This document shows positions 12,260 through 20,250 of a DNA stretch of 57,604 bases, piece by piece. Numbering within the stretch: the stretch's first letter is position 1; each line of letters opens with the position of its first letter. The stretch is taken from contig CP029200.1 in the NCBI GenBank assembly GCA_005222125.1, forward strand, positions 1 to 57,604. The letters are read 5' to 3'. The notes under the pieces are model-generated. The model saw only the letters and a program-made list of their open reading frames with translations. It searched no databases and was not told the DNA's origin. The position numbers and the translations under genes were made by a program. The stretch is from Spiroplasma melliferum (GTDB lineage: Bacteria; Bacillota_I; Bacilli_A; Mycoplasmatales; Mycoplasmataceae).

Positions 12260-12287
12260 TTTTTTTATAGAAAGGTAGGTGTTTAAA

Positions 12288-13782
12288 ATGTGAAAAAAAA
12301 ATTAAAAATTGGCCGCGATAAAAATATTAGCAATAAAATTTTTTATTGATTTATTTTTATTTTAGTAATACCGTTTATGCTTGTATGTTTGATAAATTGT
12401 GCTTCGGCAATTATTATTATGTTTTTAAAATACCATACACTAGATTTTAAAAACTTTTATATTGCTTATGCTGATAAATACAGTTGGTTAATTTCAATTG
12501 TTTTGTTTATTATTGCATTCTTATTTTTCTTGTGATTTTATGTAAGTCATAAAATAGATAATATGGATAGTCCTAAAACAAAACAACAAAAATCAAACAA
12601 AGCAAGTGATAAAGAATTTAAAACATTACAGTTAAAAATGCTTGCGCTTAATAATAGGTATGGTATTCCAAAAAATAATTTAACTCAACATACTTTATTG
12701 GTTGGTACAACTGGGAGTGGTAAAACAACAACATTAATGTTTTTAGTAAAACAATTAACTCAAATATTTAAACAGACCACAATAATAATTGATGGTAAGG
12801 GGGATATTGATTTAATTAATAAAGTTAAACAACTAGACCCTAGTGCCTTTGTTTGAGAAATTGGTGGCACAACGGAATATAATCCGTTTGCGACAAAAGA
12901 TAGTGTTGTATTATCTGATAAGATAATGTCGTTGTTTGATTTTTCCGAACCGCATTATGAAGCATTGGTAAATGATTATGTGTTGATTTTAACCGAAACA
13001 TTAATTAATAAAAATATTGATTTAACATTAGAAAATATTATTAAATATTTTGATATTTCAGAATTAAAACAATTAATTAGTAAAAAAAACAGCAATTATG
13101 AATATTTAGAAAAAATCAATGAAGATGATATATTAGGTATGCGTTCGCGCTTGAATGTTTATCGCCAACAGTTAAAAATAAGTATCGGTATTAATAACAA
13201 CTTATTAGAATTGATTACTAAACATAAAACGATTTTGTTTAGTATTAATTCGTTGATGTATCCCAAATTGGCGGGTTCTGTCGGAAAAATCATTATCCAA
13301 GACTTAAAAGAATTAACCACCCTAAAATCAGTTAATCAAAAAATTAACATTGTATTAGATGAGTTTAATGTCTTTGCAAGTGAAACCATTGTCAACTTGA
13401 TAAATAAGTCGCGTAGTTTTAATTATCAATGTTTTTTGTCTTTCCAAACAATCAATGATTAAAAACAAACAATATGAATTTAACAGACACTATTTTCGGA
13501 AATGTTAGCACTATTGTTTGTCATAACATTAAAGACCCGAACACGGCGGAATATGTCGCTAGTGTCTTTGGTACCCAAGAAACCGAAAAACTAACTCGTC
13601 AACTTGACTTTAAAAACAACACTGCTGATATGGGTTCGGTGCGTGCGGTGGATGAGTTTATTGTTCATCCAAACGACCTTAAAAACCTTAAAATTGGGGA
13701 ATGCTATTTAAAAGCCACTCTTCCGAGTGGCAAGTTATTTATAAAAAAAATTCAAGTTGACCCAACTTATTTAGATAATTAA
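12288..13782 (+). CDS. traG: TraG/VirD4-type coupling ATPase (arm A, frameshifted)
   Basis: Counterpart of 35118-36611, with breaks at the extreme 5' end and near 13458. Between 13488 and 13608 it differs from B by ten substitutions, all synonymous, which marks this stretch as a genuinely different allele. Confidence 0.7.
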
Positions 13783-13896
13783 ATTCTTAAACAATTAAAT
13801 AAATAAATGATATAATGTAATTGGTTATCTTAAAAAAGAAAACCTTTCGGGTTCTTTTAAATAAAAAAGAGAATAGCATATCAAAATGCTAATAAA

Positions 13897-13930
13897 AAAC
13901 ACCTTATTTACAAAGGTGTTTTTGTTTTTT
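13897..13930 (+). terminator. Intrinsic terminator of the T4SS operon (A/B junction)
   Basis: AAACACCTT / AAGGTGTTT stem followed by T-rich DNA, just after traG. Confidence 0.8.
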
Positions 13931-13939
13931 TAAAATATA

Positions 13940-13968
13940 TTGATAAATTTATTTATCTGTTGTACAAT
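13940..13968 (+). promoter_or_regulatory. Sigma-70-type promoter upstream of the ssb region
   Basis: TTGATA and TACAAT boxes with 17 bp between them. Same promoter at 36775-36803. It drives the orphan leader and possibly the ssb attenuator region. Confidence 0.6.
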
Positions 13969-13976
13969 GTAATTGT

Positions 13977-14160
13977 TAGCAACTAGATTGCTATGACAAT
14001 TTAAAAACGGAAACACACTAATTTTGAACTAAACTGTGTTTCCACTGACAATTTTAACATATTTTATTGAACTTGGAATGTGTTTATCAATTATTATAAT
14101 TTTGTTTGTGGAAATAGCGGTCTGTTATTTCCCTTTTTATTTGTTTATCCAAAAGGAGTG
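13977..14160 (+). promoter_or_regulatory. Orphan ScARP-like leader without a gene
   Basis: Hairpins TAGCAA/TTGCTA, GGAAACACA/TGTGTTTCC, GGAAATA/TATTTCC (loop containing GCGGT) and CCTTTT/AAAAGG follow the order of the ScARP leaders and end in a ribosome-binding-site-like AAAAGGAG (14151-14158). No start codon or frame follows. See the copy at 36812. Confidence 0.55.
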
Positions 14161-14220
14161 ATAAAAAAATATTTTATCCGTACATTTGTGGTAAAATAAA
14201 CACAACTAAATAAAAGAAAA

Positions 14221-14397
14221 ATGACACGACAGTCATTCTTCTATACACCTATTAAGCGGTCCGCAAAACCAATTAGTAGGGTCTGATATAATTTGCCTGA
14301 ACCGCACATTTGTGATGGTTCTTGGTTAAATTATAACATTTATTTAATTTTTGTGTATAGGTAGAGTGATAAAAAAGTCATCTACCTATTTTTTTAT
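14221..14397 (+). ncRNA. Structured RNA / attenuator candidate upstream of ssb (copy B)
   Basis: ATGAC/GTCAT hairpin, an outer CTATACAC (14241) / GTGTATAG (14353) pairing around GCGGT/ACCGC, then an intrinsic terminator AGGTAGA/TCTACCT with a T run (14359-14397), about 35 bp before the ssb start. The outer 3' arm and the terminator 5' arm overlap by two bases, and ACCTA (14247-14251) could pair with TAGGT (14358-14362) instead of the terminator. No known RNA family recognised. Confidence 0.5.
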
Positions 14398-14433
14398 TTA
14401 TTAAAATATTTCATTAGAAAGGAAATAACAACA

Positions 14434-14856
14434 ATGAATAAATTTATTGGAATTGGAAGAACAACCAAAGATATAGAAATTAAACAAACAAGTAATGGAA
14501 AAGAATATGCCATATTTCAATTGGCAATAACACGCCCATATTCAGCACAAAAAGAAACTGATTTTATTCCTTGTCAAGTTTGAAATAAACAAGCAACTAT
14601 TTTACAAAAATATTGTCAAAAAGGTTCTCAAATTGCAATTACGGGTATTTTACAATCTTATAAAAACAAAGAAGATAAAACACAGTGAATAGTACAAGTA
14701 TCTAATTATGAATTTTTACATACAAATAATGATTTAAAAAAAGATATTTTACTATCTGAAAAACCAAATGAAATCATTGCCGAAGAACAAGCAAATTATA
14801 GTTCAGAAGATATTAAAGAATTATTTAATGGTGATGATGCCATTTTATGAGATTAG
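14434..14856 (+). CDS. ssb: Single-stranded DNA-binding protein (copy B)
   Basis: 140 aa, intact with TGA as Trp. The protein coats single-stranded DNA during replication, repair or conjugative entry. The OB-fold signature is clear: MNKFIGIGRTTKDIEIKQT, FQLAITRP, TDFIPCQVWNKQATILQKYC, KGSQIAITGIL. The C-terminal tail is ELFNGDDAILWD, acidic and ending in aromatic/hydrophobic residues, but without the exact DDDIPF tip of bacterial SSBs. The start is fixed by AGAAAGGAAAT at 14416-14426. The gene follows a terminator/attenuator-like structure and precedes the nested-hairpin leader. Plasmid ssb genes are common on conjugative elements, which fits the T4SS genes here. Confidence 0.93.
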
Positions 14857-14897
14857 AATTTAAACATTAACATTAATATTATTTACCCTAAAATCAT

Positions 14898-14948
14898 CGT
14901 TGAAATAACCAAAAAGAATATGATTCTACATTTTGGAAAATATCAACG
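14898..14948 (+). promoter_or_regulatory. Nested-hairpin leader (copy B)
   Basis: CGTTGA/TCAACG outer arms with the same inner arms as the others. Downstream it has the sequence of leader 1 of copy C (GATACAGGGC...) but is joined to the gene that follows leader 2 in C, as expected after a deletion between the two leaders. Confidence 0.55.
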
Positions 14949-14998
14949 CTGATACAGGGCTTAAATTCACTCAAAACCGCAGAAAGGAGCATATTATT

Positions 14999-15653
14999 AT
15001 GCAACAAATACAAAAAGAAGAACAAGTCAATTACCACTTTGTTGAGATAAATGGGTTGAACTATAAAGTTATTAATCAACTTGATGAGAAAAAACATGTT
15101 TCTAATTTTTACTTACCGAAAAAATTAGTTCGCCAACACCCTACCCGCAAAGACAGTTATAAAGTCAAAATTTATGACAAATTTATTTGTGTACCAAAAA
15201 TAATGTGTTTTATTGATAAAACTGGTAAATATTTTTTGGTTGGGATTTGATATGTTTTTTACCTACTGAATTTATAACACGCGGTGATAATAACAAATAT
15301 CGCTTGGCCGGTTATCAAGCAATTAAAGACACTGCAATTAAAGAATTGCATTATTTAACTGTGTCTGCTAGAAGATACGAAAAAGAACAAGCAACAAACC
15401 CATTTTTAAGTGGGTTACTTACCAACAAGCACGCGAACAAATTTGCGCTGAAAGCGACAAATTAAAAGCCAGAATACCAAACTTATGTACAAAGTAAGTA
15501 TTCTGCTAATAACATTAAAAAATCATCAAACAGAGAAAATATTCTCTTATTGATAAGTTTAACACACACTATGAAAAAAACAAGGGTGATCCACCAAAAT
15601 TATCCGAAGAAGAACTCGACCAATTATTAGTGGAATTAGACAACTTAGACTAA
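14999..15653 (+). CDS. Conserved plasmid protein of unknown function, 217 aa (copy B, frameshifted)
   Basis: Same gene as 38304-38957. Indels near 15246, 15283, 15418, 15470 and 15539 break the frame. These changes are typical of raw long-read errors, and the start context AGAAAGGAGCATATTATT is unchanged. Confidence 0.6.
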
Positions 15654-15984
15654 CTCCCCTATCGAGTTCTTCACTCCCTATCAAAAAAGTATAAGAACTT
15701 GCGTAAAACCACAGATGTAGCAAGACAACGAATAAACAAAATTAAGATATGGTCATTATCATATCGTTTTTGCTATTTGGTAAATCACCTATTTTTATTA
15801 TCATTTTTCTTCCAATATATAACCAAAATAAATACCATTACTATATCAAAACAACATAATTAATAAATTTTACATACTTTCTTAAATAAATTTAGCGGTA
15901 ATTTTATTTAAAAAATACTAATATATAGTATAATTAAATAAATTAATATTAAACTTTTATTAGTTTATTTAATTTTTTATTATG

Positions 15985-16086
15985 CTGCGGAACTACAAGC
16001 ATTTTGGCACGCCAAGCACCCCAAACCCCGCACTCCCAACGTTGTTGATAGCACGGGGTTTGGGCTTAATGCTTGTAGTTCCGCAG
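15985..16086. repeat. 102-bp palindrome with 19-bp outer arms (copy B)
   Basis: Arms at 15985-16003 and 16068-16086, inner arms at 16020-16030 and 16054-16064. It lies in the gene-free stretch 15654-16255. Confidence 0.85.
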
Positions 16087-16087
16087 T

Positions 16088-16143
16088 GGTGGTTATTTAT
16101 TGGTTGTATTAATTACAATTAATACAACCAATAAATAACCACC
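16088..16143. repeat. 56-bp perfect palindrome (copy B)
   Basis: 27-bp arms at 16088-16114 and 16117-16143 with spacer AC. Confidence 0.9.
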
Positions 16144-16149
16144 TAGTTC

Positions 16150-16186
16150 CTTTTTTCTTTTTGCCCGAGCCCTTAAAAGAAAAAAG
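16150..16186. repeat. Third inverted repeat of the cluster (copy B)
   Basis: 12-bp arms at 16150-16161 and 16175-16186. Confidence 0.7.
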
Positions 16187-16255
16187 CGAACCCAAAAAGA
16201 AAAAAACCCCACCCTGTTGGTATGACGAGAGTGGTTGGAAAGGAGTTGATACACT

Positions 16256-16861
16256 ATGGGTGAATTGGAAAAAATATTGATTATGATAAATCGTTGGGGA
16301 TACTTGAATTTAGAACAAATTGCATTACTGTTAAATAAAAATATTAAAACAATTCAATTACAAAAAGAAAAACTAATAAATTTAAAAAATGTTGAATGTT
16401 GACACATTACCGAAGAAAAATTATTATACTTTAACCAGTAAAGCACAAAGTCATTTGGGGCGAAATCATAAAAAAAGTATTAAAGTAAATTACTATGAAT
16501 TACAACACCAAGACATGTTAATCAAATGACTTTGTAGTCAAACCGACATTGAGCACTACCAAACTGAGCGGGAGTTAAAAATGGAAATTGAAAATTAAGA
16601 GCATATCCCAATTTAATTGTTTATAAAAATGATGATAGTGAAATTTATGTTGAATTTGATAATACAAAAAAGGCACCTATCAGAATAAAAAATAAAATCA
16701 TAAATTATAAAGATTGATTAAATAATGGAAATAAAGTTCATTGAGTTGCTACAAATAAAACATTGAGTAATTGAACGCAAAAACAAATTATAGAATTAAA
16801 TTTATATGCAAATCAACACACATATGAAATTTGAGAACCAAATTTAGATAAGAAGGTTTAA
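16256..16861 (+). CDS. Replic_Relax-like protein 1 (copy B, compensating frameshifts)
   Basis: Counterpart of the intact 39562-40167. An extra A near 16389 and a missing A near 16588 cancel in length, so the stop is at the expected place (16859-16861), but the middle reads out of frame. Probably sequencing error. Confidence 0.65.
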
Positions 16862-16862
16862 T

Positions 16863-17453
16863 ATGACAGAAAGTTTAAAAATTTTAGATTTATTAAATAA
16901 ATGAGGATATTTAACAGCCGAGCAAATTGCATTGCTGTTAAATAAACCGATTGAAAGTGCAAAAACTAATTTAAAAACATTACAGAAAAAACAACTTTAC
17001 AAAATAGATAAAACCACTCGCAAAAACATTTATTTCCTTTCGCATAAGGGTAATACTTTTGTTGGGCGAGTTCATAAAAAAAGTATTAAAGTTAATTACT
17101 ATGAACTTGCCCACCAAGATATGCTTATCAAATGACTTTGTAGTCAAACCGATATCGAGCACTACCAAACTGAGCGGGAGTTGAAAATGGAAAATGGTAA
17201 TCTCAATGCTTACCCTGATTTAATCATCACTAAAAACGATGATAGCGAAATTTATGTTGAATTTGAGCGCACCCAAAAATCGCCCAGTCGCTTTAAGAAA
17301 AAGTTAGACGGACATACTAAATGATTACGTAATGGCGGGCAAATATATTGAATTACCCCAACGCAAACACTTGCTAACTGAATACAGCGGCAAATTGACA
17401 AAGATGACTTTAAAATAGAACTGCAACAAGTTATTATTTGATCCACACAATAA
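16863..17453 (+). CDS. Replic_Relax-like protein 2 (copy B)
   Basis: Intact, 196 aa. The N-terminal winged-helix-like part is ILDLLNKWGYLTAEQIALLL, then a conserved middle shared with protein 1 (KSIKVNYYELAHQDMLIKWL, TERELKMENG) and a C-terminal half with YPDLIITKNDDSEIYVEFER and RFKKKL. The spacing of D, E-x-E and K resembles the PD-(D/E)xK-like core of the Replic_Relax family (plasmid replication/relaxation proteins); this is a family-level inference. It is translationally linked to protein 1 (one-base gap). It is a candidate for the plasmid's replication or DNA-processing function. S. citri plasmids are known to need a plasmid gene called pE for replication; I cannot tell whether this is it. 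Confidence 0.6.
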
Positions 17454-17532
17454 CTATGCGCGACAAGAACTAAACATTTACGAAATATGAAATGACAAGG
17501 AGTAATTAATTTTAATAAGGAGTAAAATATAA

Positions 17533-17640
17533 ATGAAAGTAGGTGTGAAAATGGAAAAAGAAAAATGTAATTGTAGCTGTGAATGCAAATGTAATGAAAA
17601 CACAAATTCACAAGATAATACTTGTGAATGCAACAAATAA
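17533..17640 (+). CDS. 35-aa cysteine-rich, metallothionein-like protein (copy B)
   Basis: MKVGVKMEKEKCNCSCECKC then NENTNSQDNTCECNK. Seven cysteines in 35 residues, arranged CxCxCxCxC plus CxC, with many acidic and lysine residues. This pattern is typical of thiolate metal-binding peptides. A ribosome-binding site (AAGGAG) lies 8-13 bases before the ATG, and an intrinsic terminator follows. An in-frame second ATG with GGTGTG upstream (17551) could also be used. No named family is claimed. Confidence 0.6.
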   Translation: MKVGVKMEKEKCNCSCECKCNENTNSQDNTCECNK

Positions 17641-17705
17641 TTTTTTATGATAACATTAATTTGGGACAAGAAAAAAATGATAATTTACTTGTTCTGCTTG
17701 TAATG

Positions 17706-17732
17706 AAATTATCCTATTCGGATAATTTTTTA
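17706..17732 (+). terminator. Intrinsic terminator (copy B)
   Basis: AAATTATCC-tattc-GGATAATTT, 9-bp stem with T run, after the cysteine-rich gene. Confidence 0.8.
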
Positions 17733-17927
17733 TTATAAAAATAATTTGCAATAGTAGCGTGATTATTTTAAGAATGTCACAAATGATTTGTAACAATTCC
17801 ATTAAACCACCGCCTAACTATTTTTTGGAACTATTAGGGAGTGATTAAAACTCTCAAAATAATTATAAAATAAGTTATAATTGATTTATTAGAATTTACA
17901 TATTAATAAAAAAGGGAGTGATATTTA

Positions 17928-18239
17928 ATGTTTGACTTAAATTGAAGTGCTGTCATTTCTTTAAAATATGAAGATGATGAATTTTATTTATTGTGGCAAT
18001 ATTATCGAAATGGTAAAAATAAAATTACGGAAAAACAAAAAGATTATATTAAAAATTTGTTTTATCAGTATTATATTCCGAATACGGAACGCCAATTTGA
18101 ATACTTGGAAAATAAACTAAATGAATTAAATACTCGCAGTGCTAGTGCAATTATTAACGGTTTACTACAAAAAGATAAACGATTAATTGCTCTGCTTGTA
18201 AAATATTTAGATCAATTTAAACCGAATAATTTAACTTAG
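17928..18239 (+). CDS. Conserved plasmid protein of unknown function, 103 aa (copy B)
   Basis: Intact. MFDLNWSAVISLKYEDDEFY, then a basic, aromatic middle (WQYYRNGKNKITEKQKDYIK) and a predicted helical C-terminal half ending YLDQFKPNNLT. No signal peptide or membrane segment. The start is supported by AAAGGGAGTG at 17911-17920. It is monocistronic, between two terminators and just before the left 35-bp site. Present in all three arms, so probably useful to the plasmid; no family recognised. Confidence 0.65.
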
Positions 18240-18250
18240 TCCCCTACTTA

Positions 18251-18276
18251 AAACCCTTATTTTATAAGGGTTTTTT
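18251..18276 (+). terminator. Intrinsic terminator after the 103-aa gene (copy B)
   Basis: AAACCCTTAT-ttt-ATAAGGGTTT, 10-bp stem, T run. Confidence 0.88.
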
Positions 18277-18292
18277 GTTGCTTGTTTTCCTA

Positions 18293-18327
18293 TCGTCGTC
18301 TGTGGCGCATCGAACGTTATTTTCACG
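18293..18327 (+). repeat. 35-bp site, left (forward) copy, B
   Basis: Pairs with 35055-35089 in inverted orientation (two mismatches over 35 bp), 16.7 kb apart, enclosing the partition, ScARP and most T4SS genes. Confidence 0.75.
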
Positions 18328-18380
18328 GGTAAATGGTAATAAAATTAATATATTTACATACATATTAATTTTTATTTACT

Positions 18381-18489
18381 ATATAACTAGTTATATTTAT
18401 ATAACTAGTTATATTTTTAAAAAAAAACTTGTTTTTCCTGTTTTATTATTATACTATATAACTAGTTATATTTATATAACTAGTTATAT
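18381..18489. promoter_or_regulatory. Four 16-bp palindromes: candidate centromere/operator (copy B)
   Basis: ATATAACTAGTTATAT occurs four times exactly, at 18381, 18399, 18456 and 18474: two pairs, each spaced 18 bp start to start (nearly two helical turns), with 75 bp between pairs. It lies immediately before the small RHH-like gene and parA. This layout suits cooperative RHH dimers and resembles parS/parC sites that double as operators. Confidence 0.7.
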
Positions 18490-18503
18490 AAAGGAGAATT
18501 AGT

Positions 18504-18779
18504 GTGGCAAAATTATCAGAATTATTAAAGAAAGAAGAACTAAATACAAATGAAAAAAATAATCTAGTTAATAAACTTGTTTCTGAAAAAGGAACAAAGG
18601 AATTTAAAAAACGAGATTATTCTGAAATATTACCAAATATGACTTGTCATAAAAAATTAGTTAAACTTTTTAGACAAGAGGCAAAAAGTAAAAGATGATT
18701 ACCTACAACTCTTATGAATGAAATTTTAGCGGATAGATATAATATGGACTTGGAGGAATTAGATAATGAAGATGATTAG
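18504..18779 (+). CDS. Probable RHH centromere-binding/autorepressor protein, 91 aa (copy B)
   Basis: GTG start at 18504 after AAAGGAG. The charged N-terminus MAKLSELLKKEELNTNEKNN is followed by a strand-helix-helix pattern (EILPNM, HKKLVKLFRQEAKSKRW, LPTTLMNEILADRYN) of the ribbon-helix-helix type, and an acidic end (LEELDNEDD). It overlaps parA by 14 bases, implying translational coupling. With the palindromes directly upstream, it is likely the DNA-binding partner of ParA and represses its own operon. One TGA is Trp (R-W-L). The fold is inferred from pattern, not a match to a named family. Confidence 0.6.
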
Positions 18780-19536
18780 TTTTGCAGTCAAAAAAGGTGG
18801 CGTTGGAAAAACAACATTATGCAAAAATGTTGCCTACAAGTTTGCACTTGATGGGGCAAAGGTGTTATTGATTGACCTTGACCCCCAAGCAACCCTATCT
18901 GTTCAATTTGCGAATAATGATATTGATACAAATAAAAGTATTATGAAAATTTTTCAATCTTTTAAATTTTCAATAGAAAATATTATTCAATCAACCAAAT
19001 ATAAAAATATTGATATTATTTTAGGTAATGAAAATATTAATCAAGCCCAAGGAATAATAAACAATACTTTTAATGATAAAGAAAAATATAAAATTGGTAA
19101 GTGTCTATTGGATGATTATAAAAATGTATTTGATAGTTATGATTATGTCTTAATTGACTATCCACCAACAATGCAAGAACTAGCAATAAATTTTCTAATT
19201 ATTTCTGATTTAATTATTATGCCAATTAATAATGGTTTAGGTGCATTTAAAGGAATATTAGACTTAAATAATATTATTAATAAAGTTTGCAGACAAGAAA
19301 ATTTAAAAGTACCATTTTATAAAATTGTATTTAATAATGTTAAAGAAAATGAAAATACAATTGAAATTTATGAATTAATTAATAAAAATAATTTAACAAA
19401 TTTTATATTTGATACAATTATTAAACATTCAGATACATTTATTAAAACTGAAAATAAATTAAGTAGTATTTGAGATAATAATGTTTATTGGCGCCAGAAA
19501 CAAGCATACGAAGAACTCATCAAGGAAATCAAATAA
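18766..19536 (+). CDS. parA: ParA/Soj-type partition ATPase, type B (copy B)
   Basis: 256 aa, intact with code 4. Deviant Walker A at residues 9-17 (KKGGVGKTT), Walker A'/switch region LLIDLDPQATLS, and Walker B region YDYVLIDYPPT. These define the ParA/MinD/Soj superfamily, which positions plasmids before division by ATP-dependent dynamics. The C-terminus is NNVYWRQKQAYEELIKEIK; degenerate copies of its coding end appear after ScARP genes. The start at 18766 lies inside the preceding gene. In S. citri plasmids the soj gene is known to matter for stability, which fits. Clearly different from the parA at 3574. Confidence 0.92.
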
Positions 19537-19538
19537 CA

Positions 19539-19805
19539 ATGAAATTAGATCAAAATATTTGTATTGTTCCACATTGTATAAAAAATAAATTGCTTGTTGA
19601 AAGGGGATGTCTTTTTTGTATAGAACATAGAAAAAGGTTTGATGATTTTTTAGTAAGAAATCCGGTTCCAAGTGAAACTGATTATTTTTTAAAAAAAGAT
19701 AAGGAATTTCGGAATGAATTTTGAACTGATGCGGTTAATTATTTTTTTGTTGAAGAAGAATATGAATACCATAGAAAAAATAAAAAACAGAAGAAATGAA
19801 AGTAG
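19539..19805 (+). CDS. Small zinc-ribbon-like protein, 88 aa (copy B)
   Basis: It starts 2 bases after the parA stop, with AAGGA inside the parA end as ribosome-binding site. The N-terminal CIVPHC...GCLFCIEHRKRF has the CxxxxC / CxxCxxH spacing of short treble-clef or zinc-ribbon motifs seen in many phage and plasmid proteins. The rest is charged and aromatic (WTDAVNYFFVEEEYEYHRKN) with a lysine-rich end. Function unknown; position suggests co-expression with parA. Confidence 0.5.
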
Positions 19806-19850
19806 ACAAAATATGATGAAAAAAGAAGCAGAATAGATAACAACTGCGGT

Positions 19851-19875
19851 AAATTATAACTTTGTGTTATAATTT
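19851..19875 (+). terminator. Hairpin after the parA operon (copy B)
   Basis: AAATTATAAC-tttgt-GTTATAATTT, perfect 10-bp stem with flanking A/T, followed by a second weaker hairpin (ACCAAGATA / TATCTTTGGT, to 19905). Likely transcription stop. Confidence 0.55.
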
Positions 19876-19983
19876 CTTTACCAAGATATTTTTTATCTTT
19901 GGTATTAGTTAAAGTCCCTTATGCTACTAAATATCAACTGTATTAAATATCAACCTTTACATTTTTATCTCATATTAACAAAA

Positions 19984-20011
19984 ACACTAGATACAAAAAT
20001 GTATCTAGTGT
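19984..20011. repeat. 12-bp-arm inverted repeat (copy B)
   Basis: ACACTAGATACA-aaaa-TGTATCTAGTGT, about 40 bp before the ScARP-2 leader. Terminator or operator; I cannot decide. The rest of 19806-20051 holds no gene. Confidence 0.5.
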
Positions 20012-20051
20012 ATAATAAAAAAGAACTAAATAAAACAAATTAAAATTTGGT

Positions 20052-20250
20052 GATAGTAATTTATGTTGCAATAAATTACTATCGTGGAAACACTAGCGAT
20101 CAACTAGCGTTTCCACAGACAATTTTATCATATTTCTTGGTGTTATTTTTTAAGTAACATTGTGAAATATGATATAAATTGTGTTGTGGGAATAGTGCGG
20201 TGGTGCTATTCTCTTTTTTATTAAAAGAGAATTCAGAAAGGAATACAGCA
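20052..20250 (+). promoter_or_regulatory. Multi-hairpin leader of ScARP-2 (copy B)
   Basis: Same hairpin series as at 22650. H1 loop is gttgca. The sequence upstream differs from that of the other ScARP leaders, so its promoter is not the TTGGCT/TATATA one. The end reads AGAAAGGAATACAGCA before the ATG. Confidence 0.65.

Noticed and set aside
7481..12260. Mass gene decay in arm A (many frameshifts in T4SS genes)
   Set aside because: Breaks are almost all single-base changes in homopolymers, protein sequence resumes in another frame with unchanged identity, and they cluster toward both ends of the window. This is typical of unpolished long-read sequence rather than pseudogenisation.
17252..17669. 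Reverse-strand frames of 63 and 119 codons opposite the Replic_Relax and cysteine-rich genes
   Set aside because: Shadows of + strand genes. The composition (runs of F, L, S, H) is that of complemented AT-rich coding DNA, and no start context is present.
18281..18502. 75-codon frame covering the 35-bp site and the four palindromes
   Set aside because: The predicted protein is a run of YITSYIYITSY produced by the palindromes themselves; it has no ribosome-binding site.
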